DNA of 8,314 nt, taken from assembly GCA_021772705.1 (NCBI GenBank), contig JAJFLN010000726.1, positions 1 through 8,314 of the forward strand, read 5' to 3'. Shown here piece by piece: positions 1-4,556 of the stretch; positions within the stretch are counted from its first letter, which is position 1; the number at the start of each line of letters is the position of its first letter. Both the position numbers and the translations under genes were made by a program. This DNA is from Candidatus Cloacimonadota bacterium (GTDB taxonomy: Bacteria; Muiribacteriota; UBA6191; JACPRK01). The notes beneath the pieces are model-generated. The model was given only the letters and a program-made list of their open reading frames with translations, was not told the DNA's origin and did not search any database.

Positions 1-2
1 TA

Positions 3-29
3 CCGTTCGCCCTGAGCTTGTCGAAGGGC
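3..29. repeat. Palindromic dispersed repeat, CCTGAGCTTGTCGAAGG type
   Basis: The sequence CCGTTCGCCCTGAGCTTG (3-20) followed by TCGAAGGGC (21-29) forms an imperfect stem, GCCCT (9-13) with AGGGC (25-29). From memory, the core CTGAGCTTGTCGAAGG recurs as an intergenic palindrome in many high-GC environmental bacterial genomes, often with a right arm ending GGGCGAACGG. Here that right arm is lost after AGGGC. The element is cut close to the window edge, so its full left extent cannot be seen. Function unknown; such elements commonly lie just after genes and may act on transcript ends. Confidence 0.6.
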
Positions 30-34
30 CGCCT

Positions 35-74
35 GCTCCGTTCATCCCTCGGACAGGCTCGGGACGAGCGGGGC
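35..74. repeat. Long imperfect inverted repeat (hairpin)
   Basis: Positions 35-48 pair with 61-74 around a 12-nt loop. This gives a 14-position stem with one mismatch (A44/C65) and two G-T wobbles. It begins six bases after the preceding palindrome and overlaps the left part of the ~76-bp repeat copy at 57-132, whose internal GCTC/GAGC stem (57-60 with 66-69) competes with it. It lies downstream of the transglutaminase-like gene on the minus strand, so its likely role is a transcript-end structure. No T-tract follows on either strand, so it is not a classical intrinsic terminator. Confidence 0.5.
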
Positions 75-132
75 TGGAAAACCCGGCCATCCAGTCGTCC
101 TGGACGCAGGCACCCCTGGTCGGCACGAACGG
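57..132 (-). repeat. Dispersed ~76-bp repeat, copy 1
   Basis: This segment aligns with 7951-8025 by direct reading, with 16 substitutions (11 of them transitions) and one single-base gap, about 78% identity. The most conserved block is CAGTCGTCCTGGA (92-104). Both copies keep short potential stems: GCTC/GAGC, CAG/CTG, and CCTG/CAGG with a wobble in copy 2. Both end in CGAACGG on the plus strand, a short distance after the stop codon of a minus-strand gene, here 29 nt beyond the transglutaminase-like gene. The strand given is that of the upstream gene. Function is not known. Confidence 0.6.
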
Positions 133-161
133 TTATCGAAAGGGACCTCAGAGTCGCTGCA

Positions 162-1376
162 CTAGTTGCGGCCGTACTCCATGAAGAGCCAGCGGACGAA
201 GTCTCCGTTGACTGCTGCGTTCTCGTAGGTTTTGTAGTGGGGCGCGTCGGAGGTGGGAATCCAGACGAAGTCGGGATGGTTGTAGGCGCTGCGGCCCGTC
301 CAGGAGCCGCGGGTGACACGGCCGCTGCTGTCCTGATGCAGATCGTAGGTGTAGGTCCGGGTCATGACGTTGGTCCCGACGAACTGATGGGTCGAGGCGT
401 AGTCCGAGAAGTAGCACTTCGTCGACACCCGGTATCTCCGGTTTCGGCTGTCGTGGGTCACCTTGGTCTCGTACTTGAAGAGCGGGTGGTTGTTCACGGG
501 AAAGTGGGGGTCGATCTCGGCGACGATGACCATTCCATTCTTCTTGACGAATTCCTGGAGTATCCAGTGGAAGTAGTGGGGGTGGATGTCCCGGAACGCC
601 TCGTCATTGGGATCGATCTCCTCCCGGTTGTAACGCCTGCCCGTGATGTCCCGGTTCTCGAACTTCTGGGTCTTGCAGGTCATGTACGTCTCGGACAGCA
701 GACCCTTCATGTCCGCCACGGTGAGGGTGATGTTCTTTCGATCGTTCTTCACAGCCTCGTAGTCCGAATCTCGATCGCTGTAGAGATAGGCCTTGGCTGA
801 CTTGGGGTTCTTCAGCTTCAGCCGGACCTTGCGGGGGTTCCTGCCCAGGGGAACCTGAAACGACTTGGTGGGCTCCGGTGCCAGGATTGACGCCGCCGCC
901 AGGCCGTTGCAGTGACCGCTCCAGTCGAGCTTGGTCTCGGCGGGAGCGTAGTTGTGCCGGTGAACCGGATCGGCTTCCCAGGCTGCTGCGCCGGCGAGCT
1001 TTCCGTAAAGGCTCAGAACGATGGAGTCATACTTCTCCAGCGGTGAAAGACCCTCATTGAACTTCTTGAACGCCAACTCCGCCACCGGTCTGGGCCACCA
1101 GGTCCCCGACCAAGGCTTGTAGGTCTGGGGAACTGAGGCGGTCTGTTCGAAGCTCTGACTCGGTGCGGATGGGCCGCTGCCGCCGCGCGAATCCCTCGAG
1201 CTGGGGGCTGCAGTGCTGGAGCTGTAGATCCTGTCGTCGCTTCGAGTGGCCAGTTCACCGTAGAACTCGTCGTCGAACCGCTCGTCATCACCGAATCGCT
1301 GGGCCGCTGCAGGCTGGGAGAGCCCGGCTGCAAGCAAGACGACAAGGAGAAGGGACTGTATCTTCAACATCTGCAT
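162..1376 (-). CDS. Secreted transglutaminase-like (TGase-elicitor-type) protein
   Basis: A 404-residue exported protein, probably with a papain/transglutaminase-type fold. The ATG at 1376 is chosen because AGGAG lies 8 nt before it; the longer reading from a TTG at 1397 would bury that site. Residues 1-26 look like a Sec signal peptide, with a hydrophobic stretch and likely cleavage after PAAA before QRFG. Residues about 27-88 are acidic and Ser/Pro-rich, probably a disordered linker. The folded part starts at GTWWPRP and contains LSPLEKYD, AAWE and then DWSGHCNG (151-158) with the candidate nucleophile Cys156. DIHPHYFHWIL (about 263-273) and NNHPLFKYE could supply the His and Asp/Asn partners. 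The GHCNG motif with upstream WWP and SPLEKYD resembles the transglutaminase-elicitor family as I remember it. Substrate is unknown; protein cross-linking, amidase or protease activity are all possible. It is last in the minus-strand block, 77 nt after the protease gene. Confidence 0.85.
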   Translation of the reverse strand: MQMLKIQSLLLVVLLAAGLSQPAAAQRFGDDERFDDEFYGELATRSDDRIYSSSTAAPSSRDSRGGSGPSAPSQSFEQTASVPQTYKPWSGTWWPRPVAELAFKKFNEGLSPLEKYDSIVLSLYGKLAGAAAWEADPVHRHNYAPAETKLDWSGHCNGLAAASILAPEPTKSFQVPLGRNPRKVRLKLKNPKSAKAYLYSDRDSDYEAVKNDRKNITLTVADMKGLLSETYMTCKTQKFENRDITGRRYNREEIDPNDEAFRDIHPHYFHWILQEFVKKNGMVIVAEIDPHFPVNNHPLFKYETKVTHDSRNRRYRVSTKCYFSDYASTHQFVGTNVMTRTYTYDLHQDSSGRVTRGSWTGRSAYNHPDFVWIPTSDAPHYKTYENAAVNGDFVRWLFMEYGRN

Positions 1377-1453
1377 CGGTTTGGCTCCTCGGGTCAACTT
1401 GGCGAATGGAGATCATGTCCCCACTGAAACTACGCATCGGGGGAGCGATTGTT

Positions 1454-2287
1454 TCAGTCGCTTCGCCGGAAGTGGAACCAGGGCAGAGATCGGAGCAGGA
1501 TGGACCAGAGTACTGCCACCAGGACCGAGAACCCGGCCCAGGCGGCCCAACTGGAGATGATCATGTCCGCCACGAACCGAGCGTACCGGAACGGTGCATC
1601 CAGAATGGGCGTCTGGATCATGAGGAGGAGGAGGAGGAACCCGTAGGGTTCCATCTTGGCCAGGATCTCCGTCTTGTCCGCATCCAGGTACTCCCGGGCA
1701 ATCCAATTCCCATCCAGCGGTGGAATGGGCAGCAAGTTGAACAAGGCCAGGGAGAAATTGGTCAGGACGATGGCATAGAGCATCCGATAGACCCGGGAGG
1801 CGGCCTGGGCTGGAAGTCCCAGGCCGTTCTCCAGGTCCAGGGTGGTGCATACCAGGAAGAGCGCCGCCCCGCCGGCTGCCACGGCCAGATTCATCAACGG
1901 GCCGGCGATGGCGACCTTCATCATGTCCCGGATGGGGTTCCGGAAAGCAGATCCCGTCACCGGTACCGGCAAGCCCCAGCCGATGATCGGGACGCCGGTG
2001 GTGACGGCGAAGACGATGAGAATCGTTCCCATGGGATCCAGGTGATCCAGTGGGTTCAAGCTCACTCGGCCCGCATCCTCCGGCGTGGGGTCCCCGAGCC
2101 GGACGGCGACGTAGGCGTGTGCAAACTCGTGAAACCCTATCCCCAGCAGCAGGGCTGGCATGTACAGGGCAAACTGGATGAACATCTGCATCGGGTCGCG
2201 AGCCGTCCCGCCGAAGGCAAAGACACCTTCCGTGGCGGCCAGCAACAGGACCACGATGATTGGGAATGAGAACCGGCAGCGGCACAC
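1454..2287 (-). CDS. Site-2 protease family (M50) zinc membrane metalloprotease
   Basis: A 277-residue polytopic membrane protein of the site-2 protease/M50 family, which cuts substrates within or near the membrane. The zinc motif HEFAH is at residues 53-57 (His53, Glu54, His57) inside a hydrophobic segment. It is followed by NPLDHLDPMGT (78-88), AGPLMN (128-133), and FNLLPIPPLDG (183-193), which carries the third metal ligand Asp192. Further hydrophobic segments lie near residues 8-25, 36-52, 88-104, 125-147, 172-187, 216-226 and 243-266. No PDZ domain is present, so this is the short SpoIVFB/YwhC-like class. The GTG start at 2287 is supported by AGAGGTGAG 9 nt or so upstream, overlapping the stop of the MazG gene (9-nt gap), so translation is probably coupled. 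Physiological substrate cannot be told from the sequence. Confidence 0.93.
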   Translation of the reverse strand: MCRCRFSFPIIVVLLLAATEGVFAFGGTARDPMQMFIQFALYMPALLLGIGFHEFAHAYVAVRLGDPTPEDAGRVSLNPLDHLDPMGTILIVFAVTTGVPIIGWGLPVPVTGSAFRNPIRDMMKVAIAGPLMNLAVAAGGAALFLVCTTLDLENGLGLPAQAASRVYRMLYAIVLTNFSLALFNLLPIPPLDGNWIAREYLDADKTEILAKMEPYGFLLLLLMIQTPILDAPFRYARFVADMIISSWAAWAGFSVLVAVLWSILLRSLPWFHFRRSD

Positions 2288-2296
2288 GCTAGACGC

Positions 2297-2641
2297 TCAC
2301 CTCTTGACGAAGTCCTTGCCCGCGCAGGCCTCGGGCGGATAGCGCAGGCGGTTCTTCTCCATCTTGGCCAGAAACGCCTGCTCCAGGTCAAAGTCCAGGG
2401 TCGAGGCCAGGCTCAGGATGTAGGCAAGAATGTCTGCCACTTCTTCCTGAACGTGGACATACCTCTCACTGTCCTTCTTCAGTTCTTCCAGCTCTTCCCG
2501 GCCGCTCCATTGAAAGAGCTCCATCAACTCCGCGGCTTCGATGGCGATGGACATGGAGAGGTTCTTCGGGTCGTGATGGCGCTTCCAGTCACGCTCGGCG
2601 ACGAAGCGGGCCATGAACTCTCTCAGCTCCGAGAGGGTCAT
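2297..2641 (-). CDS. MazG-like nucleotide pyrophosphohydrolase (dCTPase type)
   Basis: A 114-residue all-alpha NTP pyrophosphohydrolase of the MazG/DCTPP1-like family, expected to hydrolyse (d)NTPs, often modified or surplus dCTP, to the monophosphate and pyrophosphate in the cytoplasm. The paired magnesium motifs are present as E35xxE38 (EAAE) and E67xxD70 (EVAD) with normal spacing. The family signature ERDWKRHHDPKNLSM-IEAAELMELFQW at the front and FLAKMEKNRLRYP at the end match the short single-domain dCTPase type rather than two-domain E. coli MazG. The ATG at 2641 overlaps the stop of the preceding phosphatase gene as ATGA, indicating co-translation. The stop lies inside the ribosome-binding region of the downstream protease gene. 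Nothing suggests a toxin-antitoxin role: there is no mazEF nearby. Confidence 0.93.
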   Translation of the reverse strand: MTLSELREFMARFVAERDWKRHHDPKNLSMSIAIEAAELMELFQWSGREELEELKKDSERYVHVQEEVADILAYILSLASTLDFDLEQAFLAKMEKNRLRYPPEACAGKDFVKR

Positions 2642-3441
2642 CGCTTCGGTTCCTCCGTCCGTTCCTCCGGGTCCAGCAAGTCCAGCAAGTCCTGGTGGAC
2701 CTTGCTGTTGCTTGCGAGTATCGAGCTGCCGCGGAGGTAATCGGAACCACCCCGCATGTCCGTGAGCTTGCCGCCCGCTTCCCGGATGATGGCTACCCCG
2801 GCCGCCACGTCCCAGGGCGACAGGTTCAGCTCCCAGAATGCCTCGAATCGCCCGGCGGCGACATAGGCCAGCTCCAGAGCGGCGGAACCGCCACGACGCA
2901 CGCCCTGGGCGCGCTTCAGAACCCTGATGAAGTTCCCGATGTTGTCCGGCGCTTCCCTGTTCCGCAGGGAGGCAAAACCAGTGCAGAAGAACCCGTCTCC
3001 GATCGAATCGCCGCCGCTGACGTGGATTTCCTTGCCATTCAGGTGAGCGCCCTGGCCCGACTCGGCGCTGAAGAGCTCGTCCATGCAGGGAGCGTAGATG
3101 ACTCCCGCCACCGGCTCGTCGCTGCGACAGACGGCTATGGACACACAGAACAGGGGGAAGGAATGGACGTAGTTCGTGGTGCCGTCAAGGGGATCGATGA
3201 CCCAGGTCAGGCCCGTCTCCGATTCCTTTCGAGCCGACTCCTCCGCCAGGATTCCGTGCTCCGGAAAGCGCGAACCGATCTCGCGCACTATCATCTCTTC
3301 CGATTCCCGGTCGATCCGGGTCACCAGATCGATGTATCCCTTGTATCCTATGTCAGACTCCGTCAGCGAACCCAGGTTCTCCTTCAAGAACTGTCCAGCC
3401 TTCAGTGCCACCTCGCGAGCGTGATCCAGTATCTCGGACAT
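2638..3441 (-). CDS. suhB: Inositol monophosphatase family protein (SuhB-like)
   Basis: A 267-residue magnesium-dependent, lithium-sensitive-type phosphatase of the inositol monophosphatase family. Metal and phosphate ligands are all present: Glu67 in AEES, WVIDPLDGTTN (80-90) with Asp83 and Asp86, and WDVAAGVAIIREAGG (210-224) with Asp211. The KGYIDLVTRID stretch (34-44) matches the usual N-terminal signature. Length is typical of SuhB. The ATG at 3441 is preferred; a longer in-frame reading from 3528 would add 29 unlikely residues and pass through the promoter and hairpin. Substrate may be myo-inositol-1-phosphate or related sugar phosphates, and E. coli SuhB also acts in rRNA antitermination; which applies here is not visible. 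First gene of the four-gene minus-strand block, overlapping the MazG gene by 4 nt. Confidence 0.93.
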   Translation of the reverse strand: MSEILDHAREVALKAGQFLKENLGSLTESDIGYKGYIDLVTRIDRESEEMIVREIGSRFPEHGILAEESARKESETGLTWVIDPLDGTTNYVHSFPLFCVSIAVCRSDEPVAGVIYAPCMDELFSAESGQGAHLNGKEIHVSGGDSIGDGFFCTGFASLRNREAPDNIGNFIRVLKRAQGVRRGGSAALELAYVAAGRFEAFWELNLSPWDVAAGVAIIREAGGKLTDMRGGSDYLRGSSILASNSKVHQDLLDLLDPEERTEEPKR

Positions 3442-3482
3442 GATGCCTGTCTTTCCCCCCCGGGACGACCCGATTCCCTGAT

Positions 3483-3498
3483 CCCGTCGCCAGACGGG
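3483..3498. repeat. Short perfect hairpin in divergent spacer
   Basis: CCCGTC (3483-3488) and GACGGG (3493-3498) form a perfect 6-bp stem with a 4-nt loop, midway between the divergent suhB and J-domain genes. It would fall in the suhB leader and just upstream of the J-domain ribosome-binding site. It could be a leader hairpin or a small operator; the sequence does not decide between them. Confidence 0.35.
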
Positions 3499-3518
3499 CC
3501 CGACCTTGGAGGGGGGCG

Positions 3519-3527
3519 AGTATAGCA
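3519..3527 (-). promoter_or_regulatory. Candidate extended -10 promoter for suhB block
   Basis: On the minus strand the sequence TGCTATACT occurs here: an extended -10 (TG, one base, then TATACT, five of six matches to TATAAT). No good -35 is seen 16-18 nt upstream, as is common for extended -10 promoters. Predicted transcription start is near 3512, giving a leader of about 70 nt before the suhB ATG at 3441. The element overlaps the start codon of the divergent J-domain gene by one base, so polymerase binding here could interfere with that gene. Confidence 0.4.
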
Positions 3528-4048
3528 TGCGTGGAACTCACTACTTCGTACTCGGCGTTGCCCGTGATGCCACATCGGAAGAGCTCACTCGGGCCTACCG
3601 CAAGCTCGCCATGCGGCATCATCCCGATCGAGGCGGAGATGCCCGCCGAATGGTCCAGCTCAACGACGCTTACGAGGTGCTCAGCGACGAGCAGCAGCGC
3701 CGGCTCTACGACCTGATCCTGGAGTCGGAGGAGGAAGTCCGGTTCGAGAGGACCGGTCAGGCACCGGACCCCATCCGGACTCCGGCAGACCGAAAGCCAG
3801 CTCAGGAGCCCTGGGTCAGCTCTGAGTCCGTTGTCCCGGCCGAGTCCGTGCCCTTCAAGAGACGAATCAGGCAGATCGTCCGGAGGACCATGACCCTCGC
3901 CTGGAAGGCCGCTGACATGGTGAGCGCCCTGCTGTTTCAGATCATCGGCACCGATGTTCTGGGATGGATACTCTTGACTGTCTTCATGCTGGCCGGCCTG
4001 GCCGGGGCCACCCAGGCACTCAGCGAGAGGATCTGGCAGGGCGGTTGA
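3527..4048 (+). CDS. J-domain protein with C-terminal membrane anchor
   Basis: A 173-residue DnaJ-like (Hsp40) co-chaperone. The J domain covers about residues 5-65: HYFVLGVARDATSEELTRAYRKLAMRHHPDRGGD, with the HPD tripeptide at 32-34 that stimulates DnaK ATPase, then LNDAYEVLSDEQQRRLYD. There is no G/F-rich region, no zinc finger and no substrate-binding C-terminal domain, so it is not a canonical DnaJ. Residues about 66-110 are polar, then comes a basic stretch (FKRRIRQIVRR) and a hydrophobic segment at about 143-163 (LGWILLTVFMLAGLAGA), which probably anchors it in the inner membrane with the J domain in the cytoplasm. Start: ATG at 3527 with GGAGGGGGG about 10 nt before it; a TTG at 3506 is an unlikely alternative. 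It is divergent from suhB and followed by the pilin gene after 168 nt. Confidence 0.93.
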   Translation: MRGTHYFVLGVARDATSEELTRAYRKLAMRHHPDRGGDARRMVQLNDAYEVLSDEQQRRLYDLILESEEEVRFERTGQAPDPIRTPADRKPAQEPWVSSESVVPAESVPFKRRIRQIVRRTMTLAWKAADMVSALLFQIIGTDVLGWILLTVFMLAGLAGATQALSERIWQGG

Positions 4049-4083
4049 GCCGCGTTTCCATCCTTCGGAATCGATTTCGCGGC
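4049..4083 (+). repeat. Inverted repeat directly after the J-domain gene
   Basis: GCCGCG (4049-4054) and CGCGGC (4078-4083) pair perfectly, with an inner TTCC/GGAA stem (4056-4059 with 4067-4070). It starts on the base after the TGA of the J-domain gene. No T-tract follows, so it is at best a weak or Rho-assisted 3' end. It also lies about 90-125 bp upstream of the predicted pilin transcription start, the usual distance for a sigma-54 activator site, so a protein-binding role is an alternative. Confidence 0.35.
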
Positions 4084-4147
4084 ATTCCTACCGCTTTCAT
4101 GGCTGACCGCAACTCGCAGAATGTCTTATTCAAGGGATATTCATGCC

Positions 4148-4163
4148 TGGTATGAAGCTTGCA
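4148..4163 (+). promoter_or_regulatory. Sigma-54 (-24/-12) promoter for the Flp pilin gene
   Basis: The sequence TGGTATGAAGCTTGCA matches the sigma-54 consensus TGGCACG-N4-TTGCA except for two C-to-T changes in the -24 half. The invariant GG (4149-4150) and GC (4161-4162) are separated by exactly 10 bp, the required spacing. The start point should be near 4174, leaving a 5' leader of about 43 nt before the pilin ATG. Sigma-54 promoters need an AAA+ enhancer-binding activator; none is encoded in the window. Regulation of pilins through sigma-54 is known for type IV pilA via PilR. Confidence 0.7.
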
Positions 4164-4198
4164 TCACTCTCGAATTGTGAGTTCAGAAATCCCAACGC

Positions 4199-4210
4199 AA
4201 AGGAGGTGAT
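4199..4210 (+). promoter_or_regulatory. Perfect Shine-Dalgarno sequence of the pilin gene
   Basis: AAAGGAGGTGAT is an uninterrupted complement of the usual bacterial 16S rRNA 3' tail. GGAGG lies 10 nt before the ATG. This is far stronger than any other ribosome-binding site in the window and fits a protein needed in large amounts, such as a pilus subunit. It also fixes the start of a gene too short to be found easily by length alone. Confidence 0.9.
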
Positions 4211-4216
4211 TACTAC

Positions 4217-4396
4217 ATGATCAAGAAGATCAAGAAGCTCCTGAAGCAGCGAGATGACGAAGGACAGGGCCTGGTTGAATACGGCCTCATCCTCGGTCTC
4301 ATCGCAGTGGTTGCAATCGCGGCCCTGAATGCCACTGGCGGTAACGTCAACAGCATGCTGCAGAGGGTTGCCAACACCCTCGACACGGTCAGCTGA
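4217..4396 (+). CDS. flp: Flp/Fap-type pilin prepilin (Tad pilus subunit)
   Basis: A 59-residue prepilin of the Flp family, the subunit of tight-adherence (Tad) pili. The N-terminus is a short, strongly basic leader (MIKKIKKLLKQR), then DDEG and QGLVEYGLILGLIAVVAIAAL. A prepilin peptidase would cut after Gly16, placing Glu21 at mature position +5 followed by Tyr22, the Flp hallmark (G-x4-EY). The mature protein would be about 43 residues: one hydrophobic helix (about 23-37) and a short polar tail ending ANTLDTVS. A perfect Shine-Dalgarno, a sigma-54-like promoter and a strong terminator surround it, so it is a single-gene transcript. No Tad assembly genes (cpaA/tadV, cpaB, rcpA, tadA-C) are in the window. 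The neighbouring large regulator gene is convergent. Confidence 0.93.
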   Translation: MIKKIKKLLKQRDDEGQGLVEYGLILGLIAVVAIAALNATGGNVNSMLQRVANTLDTVS

Positions 4397-4423
4397 CCGG
4401 TCACTCCTTTCGAGGAGTACCGG
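4397..4423 (+). repeat. Stem-loop immediately after the pilin stop codon
   Basis: CCGGT-ACTCC (4397-4401 and 4403-4407, with C4402 bulged) pairs with GGAGT-ACCGG (4414-4423) around a 6-nt loop. The right arm shares CCGG (4420-4423) with the left arm of the following terminator, so the two structures compete for those bases or exchange them by branch migration. A plausible role is protecting the 3' end of an abundant pilin mRNA. Confidence 0.5.
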
Positions 4424-4460
4424 CCACGGGTTCTCCAGCTTTTTCCCGTGGCCGGTTTTT
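4420..4460 (+). terminator. Strong intrinsic terminator of the pilin gene
   Basis: A perfect 11-bp GC-rich stem, CCGGCCACGGG (4420-4430) with CCCGTGGCCGG (4445-4455), has a 14-nt loop and is followed directly by TTTTT (4456-4460). It lies 24 nt after the pilin stop. The T-tract is on the plus strand only, so it is directional for the pilin transcript and would not act as a classical terminator for the convergent regulator gene. Confidence 0.9.
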
Positions 4461-4466
4461 CATTAC

Positions 4467-4484
4467 CGCGGTTTCTCTACCGCG
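4467..4484. repeat. Small perfect hairpin between convergent genes
   Basis: CGCGGT (4467-4472) and ACCGCG (4479-4484) form a perfect 6-bp stem with a 6-nt loop, 7 nt after the pilin terminator and 72 nt after the stop of the regulator gene in that gene's direction. There is no T-tract on the minus strand. It may help end transcription of the regulator; no better terminator for that gene is visible. Confidence 0.35.
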
Positions 4485-4556
4485 ATCGTCCCATCCCTGG
4501 CTGACACTTGATGTTCAGTTCTGGCTCCGCCGTGACTCTCGACTGGTTAGAGGCAA

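Noticed and set aside
18..800. Long plus-strand reading frame opposite the transglutaminase-like gene
   Set aside because: It starts inside repeat DNA, has no recognisable domain, and lies antisense to a gene with a signal peptide and conserved motif. High GC content makes such antisense frames common.
1377..1453. Possible promoter between the protease and transglutaminase-like genes
   Set aside because: No convincing -35/-10 pair or sigma-54 element is visible; TTGACC here would place a -10 inside the coding region.
1619..1640. GAG trinucleotide run
   Set aside because: It encodes a Leu run in a transmembrane helix of the protease; a normal consequence of codon choice.
1163..2269. Plus-strand 368-residue frame across the protease gene
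   Set aside because: It is Arg/Gly/Gln-rich low-complexity translation antisense to an unmistakable site-2 protease gene and spans the gap between two genes.
1413..2285. Second minus-strand frame within the protease gene
   Set aside because: Out-of-frame Pro/Arg/His-rich translation with no motifs; the other frame carries HEFAH and LDG.
2695..3525. Plus-strand frame opposite suhB
   Set aside because: Antisense shadow; the minus-strand product contains the full inositol monophosphatase active site.
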